From an uncultured Clostridia bacterium (GTDB lineage Bacteria; Bacillota; Clostridia; Christensenellales; Borkfalkiaceae), in the NCBI GenBank assembly GCA_904419075.1, contig CAJFQM010000007.1, positions 78,760 through 142,759 on the forward strand: a stretch of 64,000 bases of DNA. Reading direction: 5' to 3'. Positions 17,432-26,124 of this stretch are shown here, one piece after another. The notes beneath the pieces were generated by a model. The model saw only the letters and a program-made list of their open reading frames with translations. It was not told the origin of the DNA and made no database searches. How positions within the stretch are numbered: position 1 is the first letter of the stretch; every line of letters starts with the position of its first letter. The position numbers and the translations under genes are program-made.

Positions 17432-17764
17432 ATGGAAAGTTTCGGATTGTTCAATTTTCTAAAAAATGCCTTTTTTCCGTCCGCGACTTCGGACGAAAAT
17501 ACTTCCCAAAACGAAAAGGACGGCTCGCCCGCGGAAAACAACGATTCCGCGGCGGCTCCTTCGAACTCCCCCGGCTCCCTGTTCGGGAATCTTTTTTCCC
17601 CGTTCCAAGGAAAAAAAGAATCCCCGTCGGACTCTCCCCAACGGCAGAATGCGCATGCCGACGAACCGACAAAAAATATCGAAGAGAATAATCCCTTCCT
17701 CGCATTGATGGAACGCCACGAAAAAGCGGTCCGCGACATCGACCGAAAAGCTCCGAGACGCTGA
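17432..17764 (+). CDS. Small hypothetical protein
   Basis: 110 residues: hydrophobic start 'FGLFNFLKNAFFPS', Ser/Pro/Asn-rich low-complexity middle, and a charged end 'NPFLALMERHEKAVRDIDRK' that looks conserved in style. AAAGGA lies 12 bases before the ATG and a strong terminator closes the unit at 17950. Bases 17765-17949 are open in another frame but show no recognisable protein. Function unknown. Confidence 0.55.
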   Translation: MESFGLFNFLKNAFFPSATSDENTSQNEKDGSPAENNDSAAAPSNSPGSLFGNLFSPFQGKKESPSDSPQRQNAHADEPTKNIEENNPFLALMERHEKAVRDIDRKAPRR

Positions 17765-17949
17765 ACAAGCGGTCTCCCGCCGCACGGAGAAAGCCACGAA
17801 AATCCCCCGCGATATTGACCGCAATGCGAAGAAAGGCCAAAAGGACAGCGTTTGCCGAACTGCGCACCCGATCGCGGACGACTGCGGACAAGTACTCCGC
17901 GCCGAAAGCGCGAAAAGCAGAAAAGTAACGGAATCCCGAAAAAACAATC

Positions 17950-17983
17950 AAAAAGCCCGGCCGAAATACGGCCGGGCTTTTTT
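17950..17983. terminator. Bidirectional terminator after rpsI
   Basis: AAAAAGCCCGGCCG / CGGCCGGGCTTTTTT stem between the convergent rpsI and small hypothetical gene. Confidence 0.9.
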
Positions 17984-18001
17984 CCGTCGAAGGACGGGAA
18001 A

Positions 18002-18415
18002 TTATCTCTTGGAGAACTGAGGCGCGCGACGAGCCTTTTTGAGACCGTACTTCTTTCTTTCCTTTGCGCGCGGGTCTCTCGTGAGGAAACCTTCCTTTTT
18101 AAGTGCGGGACGGCTGTCGGGTTCTGCTTCGAGAAGCGCCCGAGCCACGCCCAGACGGATTGCACCCGCCTGACCGGTATATCCGCCGCCGACGACGTTG
18201 ACGAATACGTCGTATTTGTTCTCCGCCTCTAACAGGACAAGGGGCTGTTTGACGATGTATTGAAGCGTACCCTGAGGGAAATAATCCTCAAAGGCGCGGT
18301 CGTTGATGACGATGGTGCCGCTCCCGGCAGGAATGAGACGAACGCGGGCAATCGCCTTCTTCCGTCTACCCGTTCCCCAGAACTGAAGCTTCTTTTTCAA
18401 ATTCACTTTAGCCAT
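18002..18415 (-). CDS. rpsI: Ribosomal protein S9
   Basis: 137 residues with the S9 signatures '[20 protein letters not shown]', '[23 protein letters not shown]' and the basic C-terminal tail ending in 'QFSKR' that reaches the P-site. It follows rplM by 14 bases in the conserved L13-S9 operon. Confidence 0.97.
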   Translation of the reverse strand: MAKVNLKKKLQFWGTGRRKKAIARVRLIPAGSGTIVINDRAFEDYFPQGTLQYIVKQPLVLLEAENKYDVFVNVVGGGYTGQAGAIRLGVARALLEAEPDSRPALKKEGFLTRDPRAKERKKYGLKKARRAPQFSKR

Positions 18416-18429
18416 ATTTCTTCCTCTCC

Positions 18430-18861
18430 TTAGTCTGCTTTGAGTTCTTCGGGCTTCTGTGCGGCGTGATTATGTTCCGCCCCCTTATAAACTCTGAGTT
18501 TTTTCAGCATCGCTCTGCCCAAGCTGTTCTTGGGAAGCATGCCCTTCACGGCTTCATAGACGGCGAGATCGCTCTTTTCGGCCAGCAGTTTCTTATAAGA
18601 AATTTCTTTCAGGCCGCCGATGTAGCCGGTGTGATACCGATAGAATTTATCTTCCGTCTTCTTTCCCGTCAGGACCACTTTATCGGTGTTGACGACGATG
18701 ACGAAATCGCCCGTATCGACATTGGGGGTAAAGGTGGGTTTATTTTTTCCGCGGAGCACGGACGCAACGCGGGAAGCGAGACGGCCGAGCGGAACGCCCG
18801 CGGCATCTACGACATACCACTTTCTTTCAACCGTTTGGGCGTTTGCCATATAGGTTTTCAT
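18430..18861 (-). CDS. rplM: Ribosomal protein L13
   Basis: 143 residues, normal length: '[22 protein letters not shown]', '[18 protein letters not shown]' and '[24 protein letters not shown]' are the family motifs. First gene of the rplM-rpsI operon; start preceded by AAGGAG. A structured leader upstream probably mediates feedback control. Confidence 0.97.
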   Translation of the reverse strand: MKTYMANAQTVERKWYVVDAAGVPLGRLASRVASVLRGKNKPTFTPNVDTGDFVIVVNTDKVVLTGKKTEDKFYRYHTGYIGGLKEISYKKLLAEKSDLAVYEAVKGMLPKNSLGRAMLKKLRVYKGAEHNHAAQKPEELKAD

Positions 18862-18879
18862 ATCATGTTACTCCTTATT

Positions 18880-18980
18880 CGTGTGTATTTTCTTGCGATA
18901 AAAAATCCTGTGTGAATACCGAGCGATCCGCCTTTCAACTTACGGGGCCAAAAGGGGCGGAGACGCCGTTTCTTCAACTT
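18880..18980 (-). ncRNA. Candidate L13 ribosomal-protein leader
   Basis: The 5' UTR of rplM holds the conserved-looking block GTAAGTTGAAAGGCGGATCG, followed by GGTATTCACACAGGA (18905-18944, minus strand), which resembles the Firmicutes L13 leader that lets L13 repress its own mRNA. Assigned from memory of the motif and its position, not from a covariance search. Confidence 0.5.
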
Positions 18981-19119
18981 GCCTTCTAATTGTATTATTA
19001 ATCGAAAATTCTGTCAAGCTGTTTTGCGTCGTGTTTTTCAATTTTTTTAGGAATTTTTTTTATTTTCCCTTTTTTCGTCACTTCCGTGGGTGTTTTCACA
19101 GATTTATCCCGTAAAGAAG

Positions 19120-19149
19120 GCCCGCGGCCGTTTTCAAACGGCCGCGGGC
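19120..19149 (-). terminator. Terminator of the ferritin-like gene
   Basis: GCCCGCGGCCGTTT / AAACGGCCGCGGGC perfect stem 30 bases after the stop. The 18981-19119 stretch between it and the rplM leader is AT-rich and holds no gene. Confidence 0.8.
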
Positions 19150-19179
19150 TTTTCCATACCTTCCTCTCCGATCCGCGCC

Positions 19180-20463
19180 TTATCGGTTGCAGAAAAAATC
19201 TCCGCCCGGCGCCGCGTCGGGACAGCGCCCCACAGAAGTATTGTCCGTCCTTCTGTCGCGCAGCTCGGGAACGGGATTCGGCGCCGTCTGATAGCGATAA
19301 TCCTTCCCGTGGCGCCGAATATAGGATTTGATTATCCGATGCGAAGGAACAATGTCCGCCGAAGGATTGACGATTTCCTGATAACGGAAAAAATCCGCGT
19401 CGCGGGGAAGCTCTTTGAGCAAAAAATAATCTTCTTTGACCGAGGTGAACTGCACCGTCTTTCCCAGCACCGAACGGACGTAATCGACGTTTTCGTGCAG
19501 GGAGAGCGGCTCGGGAAATCTTCCGTCTCCCACGACTTCCTGCCAATCTTTCCCCTCGTACTTTTTCAGAAGCTCCGCCGCCTTGTGAAGATGCGAAACT
19601 TCGATCAGGAAATTCTGTTCCCAAAGTTCCCGGATACAGCGGTCGGTCTCCGTCATATAGCACGACCAATAGAGATAACATTCCGAGTATTCGTGCCAAA
19701 GGAGCATTTCCAGCCAGCTCGAACGGGGATCCATGAGGTCTTCGTACTGCGTGACGTGTTCTTCCTCGACCAGAGCGATTTCTTCATAGAGGCTGCGCCC
19801 CGCGTCCGACATGGCAAAATTCGTCACGTTCATATAGTAATTCATCGTCTGCTGTTCCGCGGCCGTGATGATCATGGAGCCCAAAACCGTCCTCACGTCC
19901 GCCGTTCGGGAATCGATGGAACGCCTGACGTTATCGACGGGATAGCGATGGTGAGAAATCGTCGGTCGGCCCGGCATGATTTCCGTATATCGGCCCACCA
20001 GCTTTTCCGCATATATCCCCTGTTCCGCCTCCAAGAGGTTCGCATAGCGGTAGAGATGATCGAAATCCTCCAAAAGCGCGAAATCCAGCGTCTTTTTTAC
20101 ATAGCAATCCTTTTCATGCCGCGCAAGTTCCGCCGTCAAATCCACCGCCAGCTGCTCGTAGGAAATCGTATGTTCGAGAATGCTCTCGTTGGACGGTTTC
20201 AGCAGGGATATTTTTATCTGCTGCTGCTTCTCGATAAATCGGGTCAGCGCAAGTTCCCGCCGCAAATCGTTGTCGTCGATATGACGGGAAAACTGATGGG
20301 AAAACCAATTGGCTTCAAACTCCGCCCCGTTGGCGAGAATGACGCGCGTCTTGGTGTAGGGATCGACTTCGCGCTTATTATACGGACGGGGATAGAGCTG
20401 TTGCCAATTTTCAAGCGCCTTGTCTACGGGATACGACTTTTCACAAAACGGATTCATACGCAC
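19180..20463 (-). CDS. Ferritin-like (putative diiron) protein, uncharacterised
   Basis: 427 residues with no signal peptide. The central part (about 190-330) reads like a four-helix ferritin-like bundle: 'ITAAEQQTMNYYMNVTNFAM' (E in helix 1), 'EIALVEEEHVTQYEDL' (ExxH), 'LLWHEYSECYLYWSCY' (E in helix 3) and 'FLIEVSHLHKAAELL' (second ExxH). That spacing of Glu and ExxH is what a diiron site needs. The N-terminal third ('FSHQFSRHIDDNDLRRELAL') and the C-terminal 90 residues are not recognised. A redox or metal role is inferred only from the helices. The extreme C-terminus is Pro/Gly/Asp-rich and probably disordered. Confidence 0.65.
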   Translation of the reverse strand: MRMNPFCEKSYPVDKALENWQQLYPRPYNKREVDPYTKTRVILANGAEFEANWFSHQFSRHIDDNDLRRELALTRFIEKQQQIKISLLKPSNESILEHTISYEQLAVDLTAELARHEKDCYVKKTLDFALLEDFDHLYRYANLLEAEQGIYAEKLVGRYTEIMPGRPTISHHRYPVDNVRRSIDSRTADVRTVLGSMIITAAEQQTMNYYMNVTNFAMSDAGRSLYEEIALVEEEHVTQYEDLMDPRSSWLEMLLWHEYSECYLYWSCYMTETDRCIRELWEQNFLIEVSHLHKAAELLKKYEGKDWQEVVGDGRFPEPLSLHENVDYVRSVLGKTVQFTSVKEDYFLLKELPRDADFFRYQEIVNPSADIVPSHRIIKSYIRRHGKDYRYQTAPNPVPELRDRRTDNTSVGRCPDAAPGGDFFCNR

Positions 20464-20545
20464 TCCTTAAAAAATCATTCAATCATTTATATGATTTCGG
20501 AGCGCCGATGGTTACGACATTTTCGGATTTTCGTTCTCCCACGAA

Positions 20546-20577
20546 AAAACGGGAACGTCTAAAAAACGTTCCCGTTT
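20546..20577 (-). terminator. Terminator of the APH-like gene
   Basis: AAACGGGAACGT / ACGTTCCCGTTT stem, 11 bases after the stop. Confidence 0.8.
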
Positions 20578-20587
20578 CTTTTCACAT

Positions 20588-21343
20588 TTACTGCCAATCC
20601 ACCACTTCGACCCAGCGGCGGAGCAGCTCTTTTTCTTTTTCGTTGCTTCTCGCCGTCTGCGTCGCCGCCACGATGGGAAGTATCCGTTCCACATAGGCGC
20701 GGGCGGTGCCCGTCTTTTCGCAATACAGACGCAAATAGGTCTCCGCCCGCGAAGGCTCGCCGCAGAGGCGGAATGTCAGATACGTCCTCGCGGCATCCGC
20801 CGCCGCGTTTCCCTGCGTGGCGTGCGCCCAATCCACGATATAAAACGTCCCGTCGTCCTTCAAGATGACGTTACTCGGACGAAAATCCCCGTGACAAAGT
20901 TTATAGTGTTTGGGAAGCCCGTCCAGACGAGCCTGCAAGTCATATTTCACCGTGTCGGAATATTCGCTCGCCGCGATCTTTTCGTACATCTTATCTTTGA
21001 GCCGAGGGAGCAGCGGCACCCTCTGCGCGCTGATTTCCGTCTGCAAGTCTGCGAGCGTTCCGAGGTATTCTTCCTCCCCGGAAGGATTCTTTTTCATCAG
21101 GGCGGCGAGAGTCTCCCCTTCGATATATTCCATTACGATGGCCCATTTCCCTTCTACCGAAGTCACCGCCTCTATGCGCGGAATATGCAGAGTCGTCCTC
21201 TCCACCCGCGCCTGATTGAGCGCTTCGTTGAGAATGTTTTCCTTGGGATAGCTCCCCTCGAATAATTTGATCAGCTTATTCCCGTCGCGATAAAACGCCT
21301 TATCCTTTTTGCGGCAGATTTCCGTCATGTTTTTCAGTTCCAT
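20588..21343 (-). CDS. Aminoglycoside-phosphotransferase-fold small-molecule kinase
   Basis: 251 residues from the ATG at 21343, preceded by GAGGAGG. The kinase fold shows 'WAIVMEYIEGETLAALM' (hinge), 'KLCHGDFRPSNVILKDDG' (catalytic loop HGDxxxxN) and 'FYIVDWAHATQGN' (the IVDWA metal-binding Asp). Families with this pattern include APH, choline, homoserine and methylthioribose kinases; the rest of the sequence does not decide between them. There is no sign of a resistance cassette around it, so a metabolic kinase is more likely than an antibiotic enzyme. Confidence 0.8.
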   Translation of the reverse strand: MELKNMTEICRKKDKAFYRDGNKLIKLFEGSYPKENILNEALNQARVERTTLHIPRIEAVTSVEGKWAIVMEYIEGETLAALMKKNPSGEEEYLGTLADLQTEISAQRVPLLPRLKDKMYEKIAASEYSDTVKYDLQARLDGLPKHYKLCHGDFRPSNVILKDDGTFYIVDWAHATQGNAAADAARTYLTFRLCGEPSRAETYLRLYCEKTGTARAYVERILPIVAATQTARSNEKEKELLRRWVEVVDWQ

Positions 21344-21469
21344 GATTTGTTCCTCCTCATCTCTATTATAACACGTCTCTTTGGATTTTTCAACGGTCTT
21401 TTTCATTATTTTCCGGAGTTTCCCTCCGATTTATTCCCCACGGCCCGAAAAAGCGACGAAACAAAGCCC

Positions 21470-22081
21470 TTAAAGCAGCCCCTCTATCAGGAGCTTCACC
21501 CCGATACCGACCAGCACGATTCCGCCGATGAGCTCCGCTTTATCCGCCAATTTATCCCCGATGAGTTTCCCGATATACACGGCCAGAATACTGAACGAAA
21601 AGGTCACCGCGCCGATGATGAGCGCCGACCATCCGACGGGCGGAAATAGCCCTTCGGGCGAAATGGACGCCATCTGCAAAGTGACGCCGATCGCCAGGGC
21701 GTCTATCGAAGTCGCCACGGCCTGCAAGGCGAGCTTCCCCACGGAAAATTCGGGGGCGGGGAGTTCCGCCTCTTCCCCGCGCGCTTTGGCGCGCATTTCC
21801 TTTATGCAGTCGAAAATCATCTTTCCGCCGATCAGCGCCAGCAAAATGAACGAAACCCACGACGAAGCCGCTTCAAACACGTCGAGAAAAGCGCCCGCGA
21901 TAAGTCCCGTCAAGGCATACCCTATGAGGGGCATCACCGCCTGAAACGCGCCGAAAAATCCGCCGATCGCGAGCACCCGCTTCAAGGGCATTTTCGGATC
22001 CGTCATGCCGTGCGTCATTCCCACGGCGGCCGCGTCCATGGAAAGCGCCACGGCCAAGAGAAGTATATCCAAAATATCCAT
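21470..22081 (-). CDS. mntP: Manganese efflux pump MntP
   Basis: 203 residues, six membrane helices in two repeats: 'LLLAVALSMDAAAVGMTHGM' (DUF204 signature with the conserved Asp) and 'ALQAVATSIDALAIGVTLQM' (its repeat). It exports Mn2+ to prevent toxicity. The start at 22081 has GAGGAG upstream. Directly before it lies a yybP-ykoY manganese riboswitch with its own terminator stem, so expression should rise when Mn2+ is high. Confidence 0.95.
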   Translation of the reverse strand: MDILDILLLAVALSMDAAAVGMTHGMTDPKMPLKRVLAIGGFFGAFQAVMPLIGYALTGLIAGAFLDVFEAASSWVSFILLALIGGKMIFDCIKEMRAKARGEEAELPAPEFSVGKLALQAVATSIDALAIGVTLQMASISPEGLFPPVGWSALIIGAVTFSFSILAVYIGKLIGDKLADKAELIGGIVLVGIGVKLLIEGLL

Positions 22082-22120
22082 TTTTTTCTCCTCGAAAAAG
22101 GATTTTTTCCCGAAAAAAAA

Positions 22121-22248
22121 CGAGCCCTTATGCGCGCTTCTTCTTTCGCCTCGCATAAGTCTCGCCGTTTCATGTCAAACCCGGAAGGACATCCTTCCAT
22201 TATGTGGACTTGACCGCTCTTTGATTCAAGAGCCGTGCTACTCCCTTA
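22121..22248 (-). ncRNA. yybP-ykoY manganese riboswitch
   Basis: On the minus strand the region begins with GGGAGTAGC, contains GGTCAAGTCC, GGGTTTGACATGAAACGGCG and ends in GAGACTTATGCG; these are the conserved pieces of this riboswitch class. The last piece pairs with CGCATAAGGGCTCG and is followed by eight T (terminator stem 22121-22164), the expression platform. It controls mntP, its usual partner. Confidence 0.88.
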
Positions 22249-22340
22249 TTTCTTATATCTTATCACAATCCGCTTTACTTGTCAACGATTATATGCTATA
22301 ATTTCCCTGTTAATTTTTCTGCTTCGAGGAAACGAACGAC

Positions 22341-23507
22341 ATGCCGTATACGATTTATCTCAAAAAAAACGAAGAAAAACGCCTGCTTGCCGGACACAGC
22401 TGGGTATACGCAAACGAGGTCTCGCGCATAGAGGGAAAGGACAAAAACGGTTCCCTCGCCTGCGTCTGTTCCGCCGACGGACGATTCATCGGCAAAGGCT
22501 ATATCAACCACGCCTCTAAAATCCTCGTCCGCCTGTTCATCCGCGGAAACGAGGAGGACGGCGAAGCCCTCTACGAAAAACGCATTTCCGCCGCCTGGGA
22601 ATACCGCAAACGCCTCGGATACGAAAATTGCTGCCGCGTCGTGTTTGCGGAGGCGGACGATCTCCCCGCGCTCATCGTCGACAAATACGCCGACATTCTC
22701 GTCGTTCAATTCCTCTCGCTCGGCGTGCATCAGAGGAAAAAGCTCATCTGCCGCGCCCTCGAAAAAATCTTCTCTCCCCGCGGAATTTACGAGCGTTCCG
22801 ACGTCGCCGTGCGCGCGAAAGAAGGACTTCCCTTGGAAAAAGGCGTCCTGTTCGGAGAAGTTCCCGACGAGGTCGTCATCGAGGAAAACGGGCTCAAAAT
22901 GGCCGTGGACGTCAAAAACGGCCAAAAGACCGGGTATTTCCTCGACCAGAAAGAAAATCGCTTCGCCGTCCGCCGCTACGCGAAGGGCGGACGCGTTTTG
23001 GACTGCTTTTCAAACAGCGGCGGCTTTGCCCTGAATGCCGCTCTGACCGCGGAACGCGTCATCGCCGCGGATATTTCGCCCCTCGCGCTCGAAAACGTCG
23101 AAAAAAACGCTCGGCTCAACGGCATTTCCAACCTCGAAACCAAATGCGCGGACGTGTTTCAGCTCCTTCGGGAATACAGGGCGTCGGGAGAAAAATTCTC
23201 CCTCATCGTCCTCGATCCCCCCGCGTTCTGCAAGAGCGCCGACGAGGTCAAAGACGCTTTCCGCGGCTATAAAGACATCAATATTCTCGGAATGAAACTC
23301 GTACAGAGCGGCGGATTTTTGGTCACGTGCTCCTGTTCCCATTACATGAACCTGCCCCTCTTCGAGCGAATGCTGTCCGAAGCCGCAAGGGAGAGCGGAC
23401 GGAGAGTTCGGACCGTGGAAGTCAAGACGCAGGCCCCCGACCATCCCGCGCTTTTATGCGAGGAAGAAACCCAGTACCTCAAATTCTTTGTCTTGCAGGT
23501 TTTATGA
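22341..23507 (+). CDS. rlmI: 23S rRNA (cytosine-C5)-methyltransferase, RlmI family
   Basis: 388 residues. N-terminal PUA domain (1-75, 'LAGHSWVYANEVSRIEG'), central RlmI-type beta domain, then a Rossmann methyltransferase: 'LDCFSNSGGFALNAALTAE' (SAM motif I, about residue 220), 'IVLDPPAFCKSADEV' and 'LVTCSCSHYM' with the two Cys of m5C enzymes. In Escherichia coli RlmI modifies C1962 of 23S rRNA; orthology in Clostridia is likely, target position inferred. Confidence 0.88.
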   Translation: MPYTIYLKKNEEKRLLAGHSWVYANEVSRIEGKDKNGSLACVCSADGRFIGKGYINHASKILVRLFIRGNEEDGEALYEKRISAAWEYRKRLGYENCCRVVFAEADDLPALIVDKYADILVVQFLSLGVHQRKKLICRALEKIFSPRGIYERSDVAVRAKEGLPLEKGVLFGEVPDEVVIEENGLKMAVDVKNGQKTGYFLDQKENRFAVRRYAKGGRVLDCFSNSGGFALNAALTAERVIAADISPLALENVEKNARLNGISNLETKCADVFQLLREYRASGEKFSLIVLDPPAFCKSADEVKDAFRGYKDINILGMKLVQSGGFLVTCSCSHYMNLPLFERMLSEAARESGRRVRTVEVKTQAPDHPALLCEEETQYLKFFVLQVL

Positions 23508-23586
23508 ATTTTCTTTGGTTTTTTTCGATATTTTATGGATAAGAGGGGAAAAATAATGTATATGCAGAATATTTTCCAAAAAATAC

Positions 23587-23615
23587 TTTACAACTTTTTC
23601 CGAACATGTTATAAT
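23587..23615 (+). promoter_or_regulatory. Promoter of the Wzz/BY-kinase pair
   Basis: TTTACA, 17-base spacer, TATAAT. Confidence 0.65.
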
Positions 23616-23710
23616 ACTTAAAGGGCAGAAAAAGTCGAATTTTGCCGAAATTTCCTGACGGGAGTTTCGCAAGCCATATACAATATATCTATCAGCATAA
23701 GGAGAAAAAT

Positions 23711-24508
23711 ATGCAAGAAGAAATGCAGACCGAAGACGAGCTCAGTCTATCCGACATTTTCCGAGCTATTTGGTCGAGAATCTGGGCCATCGTCGCGGCT
23801 CTCGTCATCGGCGCGGCCGCCGGCATGGGCATCGCTTTTTTGAAGTACCATAACGTCCATTATTACGGAACGACGATCGATTATTTCGTTTCTTCGGCAG
23901 CCGAGGACGCCAGCGGCGAGCTTGTCGGCAATGCTTACAGCGAAAGCGTTCTCAAACAGGTTAAACTGCTCCTCGACTCCGACGCCTTCGACCGGCAGCT
24001 TATGACGGGGCTTCCCGAAGCGGAAGGAATTCAGCAGGACACCGAAGAGGAACGTGAATTTTTCGATTTGCTCGAAGAGACGATTTCTTATACCTACGAA
24101 GTCGGAAGCAATAAACTTTCGGTAGAAATTTCCGCGCTCAACGAACCCGATCTCGCCTCGCATCTGGAAGCGCAGGTCAAGGCGAAACTTCCCTCCTACA
24201 TCGAAAGCATCATGAATGACATGGACGGCAAAACAACGACATGTACGCAGCTCAGTTTCCGCCCTTCCGAACTTTTGAACGAGGGACAGACTATCAAAGA
24301 AATGATCAAATTCGGCCTCATCATCGGACTGGTCGCTTTTGTCGTCGCCTGTATTGTTGTCGTTATCGTCGACAGAACGGATACCCGTCTGCGCGATTAT
24401 GAGGAGCTCCCCCGCAAATTCAATGTGCCCGTTTTGGGCGTCATTCCGAGGATCGAAACGATTCCCGACGACAGACACGACGTTAAGCATACGGAGGAGA
24501 GAAAATGA
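23711..24508 (+). CDS. Wzz-type chain-length protein / BY-kinase modulator
   Basis: 265 residues from the ATG at 23711 (AAGGAG upstream). Two membrane helices (about 28-48 'IVAALVIGAAAGMGIAFL' and about 207-228 'FGLIIGLVAFVVACIVVVIV') flank an extracytoplasmic domain rich in charged helices, the CapA/YveK topology. The C-terminal 'FNVPVLGVIP' tail is the part that normally activates the partner kinase. It overlaps the kinase gene by four bases (ATGA). Expected role: control of exopolysaccharide or capsule chain length. Confidence 0.87.
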   Translation: MQEEMQTEDELSLSDIFRAIWSRIWAIVAALVIGAAAGMGIAFLKYHNVHYYGTTIDYFVSSAAEDASGELVGNAYSESVLKQVKLLLDSDAFDRQLMTGLPEAEGIQQDTEEEREFFDLLEETISYTYEVGSNKLSVEISALNEPDLASHLEAQVKAKLPSYIESIMNDMDGKTTTCTQLSFRPSELLNEGQTIKEMIKFGLIIGLVAFVVACIVVVIVDRTDTRLRDYEELPRKFNVPVLGVIPRIETIPDDRHDVKHTEERK

Positions 24509-25359
24509 AAGCGTTAAATAATTTTTTCAGCAATCTTCGGCGCAACAAACAAAAACGGCGCTATGAAGAGAGGACGAATGCTTCCCTCCGCGGCACCTAT
24601 CTCATCGACGAAAACACTCCTTTCAACGTCGTGGAAGCCTTCCGCAACCTCAAAGCGTCTATCTCCGTCGCCATTCCCAAAAAGGAGGACGGCAGTGCGA
24701 TCAGCCTGTTATTTACCTCCAACTATCCCGAAGAGGGAAAAACCACGATCACCGTCAATCTGGCGCTCATGTTCGCCATGTCCAACGTAAAAGTGGTTCT
24801 GATCGACGCCGATATTCGCAAGGGCCGCATTTCCAAATACTTTAAGGAACAGCCCGTTCCGGGACTGAGCGATTATCTCTCCGGACAGGCAACCTTTGAG
24901 GAAATCCTCCGCCCTTCCAAAGAAAACGAAAACCTTTACGTCATTTATCAGGGAACTCCTTCCCCCCGCCCTTACGAACTTCTCGAAAGCCGCGCCATGA
25001 AGGAACTCTACGAACGGCTCAAAAAGGAATTCAATTATATCATTTACGATACGCCGCCCATCAAATTGGTCTCCGACGCGCTCGCACTCGTTCCCGCCAC
25101 GGACGGCGCTCTGCTCGTTTGCAGGCACATGGAAACGTATGAGAGCGACATTAAGACTTCTCTCGATTCTCTGAGATTCGCAAAGGCGAATATCCTCGGA
25201 ATCGTCGTCAATGCGCATTTCGTCAATCCCAAAAAACTCAAAGGCAATCGCAAAAAATATTTCAATTCCTATTACTCCTACGGCGAAGGCGAACATTCCG
25301 CTCCGAAAAATTCCAATAAGGATGAAAAAATCGCCCCCCCCCCGCACTATTTTAAGTAA
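24505..25359 (+). CDS. CpsD/CapB-family bacterial tyrosine kinase
   Basis: 284 residues. Walker A 'SNYPEEGKTTITVNLA' (about 75-90), Walker A' 'VVLIDADIRKG' and Walker B 'YIIYDTPPI' define a BY-kinase. The C-terminus carries the tyrosine cluster 'YFNSYYSYGEG' that is autophosphorylated. Translationally coupled to the Wzz-like protein. No glycosyltransferase or polymerase genes follow; a terminator closes the operon, so this pair must act on a polysaccharide locus elsewhere. Confidence 0.9.
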   Translation: MKALNNFFSNLRRNKQKRRYEERTNASLRGTYLIDENTPFNVVEAFRNLKASISVAIPKKEDGSAISLLFTSNYPEEGKTTITVNLALMFAMSNVKVVLIDADIRKGRISKYFKEQPVPGLSDYLSGQATFEEILRPSKENENLYVIYQGTPSPRPYELLESRAMKELYERLKKEFNYIIYDTPPIKLVSDALALVPATDGALLVCRHMETYESDIKTSLDSLRFAKANILGIVVNAHFVNPKKLKGNRKKYFNSYYSYGEGEHSAPKNSNKDEKIAPPPHYFK

Positions 25360-25399
25360 ATGAAAAAATACGGTCAACCGAGAAAGGACCGCACTTCTT

Positions 25400-25439
25400 A
25401 GTCCCCTTCCGCCCCGCAGGCGGAAGGGGACTATTTTTT
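25400..25439 (+). terminator. Terminator of the Wzz/BY-kinase operon
   Basis: AGTCCCCTTCCGCC / GGCGGAAGGGGACT stem followed by TTTTTT. Confidence 0.92.
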
Positions 25440-25447
25440 GAGATCAA

Positions 25448-25480
25448 CTTTTCGTAAAAAGTAAAAAATTTTACGAAAAG
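25448..25480 (+). promoter_or_regulatory. Perfect inverted repeat before the hsp20 promoter
   Basis: CTTTTCGTAAAA-N9-TTTTACGAAAAG, 12-bp arms, ending five bases before the -35. Spacing resembles CIRCE but the sequence is not CIRCE or CtsR-like. Confidence 0.55.
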
Positions 25481-25484
25481 ATGT

Positions 25485-25513
25485 TTGAAACGAATAAAAA
25501 CGATTTATATATA
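25485..25513 (+). promoter_or_regulatory. Promoter of hsp20
   Basis: TTGAAA, 17-base spacer, TATATA. A leader of about 110 bases follows, long enough for a structured thermosensor. Confidence 0.6.
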
Positions 25514-25629
25514 AAGTGTTCAAAGGAAAACGAGAGCCACGGACGAGGACCTCGGAAAAGGGGTGAACATCGGGGGAACGAATTCCTTTGAGCCCCACAA
25601 AAAATATTACGGAAAAGGAGATAATTATT

Positions 25630-26034
25630 ATGAAATATTTGACTTCTGATTCTTTGAATTCTTTATTAAAACCCTTCGGAGGCTGGTTTGACACGAACTA
25701 CAACATCATGAAAACGGACGTCAAGAGCAACGACAAGGAATACACGTTGAGCGTAGATTTGCCGGGCGTCGATAAAAAGGACATCGACATTTCTCTGAAA
25801 GACGGGTATCTGACGATCGAAGCGGTGCGCCGCAGCGAGGAGTCGGAGGGTGGCGAAAAGTCGGAATACGTATTCCGCGAGAGAAGTTTCGGCAGAATGA
25901 CGAGAAGTTTCTATGTCGGAGACGGCATCAGCGATGAAAACGTCAAGGCGAAATACGAAAACGGAATTCTGACGGTCACCGTTCCTAAATATACGGAAGA
26001 AGAAAAGGCGCTCAAAAAGATTGCGATCGAATAA
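25630..26034 (+). CDS. Hsp20/alpha-crystallin small heat-shock protein
   Basis: 134 residues from the ATG at 25630 (AAGGAG upstream). The alpha-crystallin domain runs from 'MKTDVKSNDKEYTLSVDLPG' (about 28-47) through 'YVFRERSFGRMTRSFYV' to 'ENGILTVTVPK', the conserved end strand. It is an ATP-independent holdase that keeps unfolding proteins soluble. Preceded by a long leader and a perfect inverted repeat that may bind a heat-shock repressor; a terminator closes the gene, so it is monocistronic. Confidence 0.93.
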   Translation: MKYLTSDSLNSLLKPFGGWFDTNYNIMKTDVKSNDKEYTLSVDLPGVDKKDIDISLKDGYLTIEAVRRSEESEGGEKSEYVFRERSFGRMTRSFYVGDGISDENVKAKYENGILTVTVPKYTEEEKALKKIAIE

Positions 26035-26062
26035 TTCCCGATTTTTATGTCGGAAAAGGAAG

Positions 26063-26095
26063 AAACGCGCGCGGCGATAATGCCGCGCGCGTTTT
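26063..26095. terminator. Terminator between hsp20 and the acetyltransferase
   Basis: AAACGCGCGCGGC / GCCGCGCGCGTTT stem between convergent genes. Confidence 0.8.
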
Positions 26096-26124
26096 GATTT
26101 TCCGTAAAAGAACGCTCTACGTCC

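Noticed and set aside
17356..18165. Minus-strand open frames opposite the 110-residue gene
   Set aside because: Arg/Ser/Phe-rich shadows reaching into rpsI; the plus-strand gene has a ribosome site and terminator.
25448..25480. CIRCE element of HrcA
   Set aside because: The spacing fits but the arms do not contain TTAGCACTC/GAGTGCTAA.
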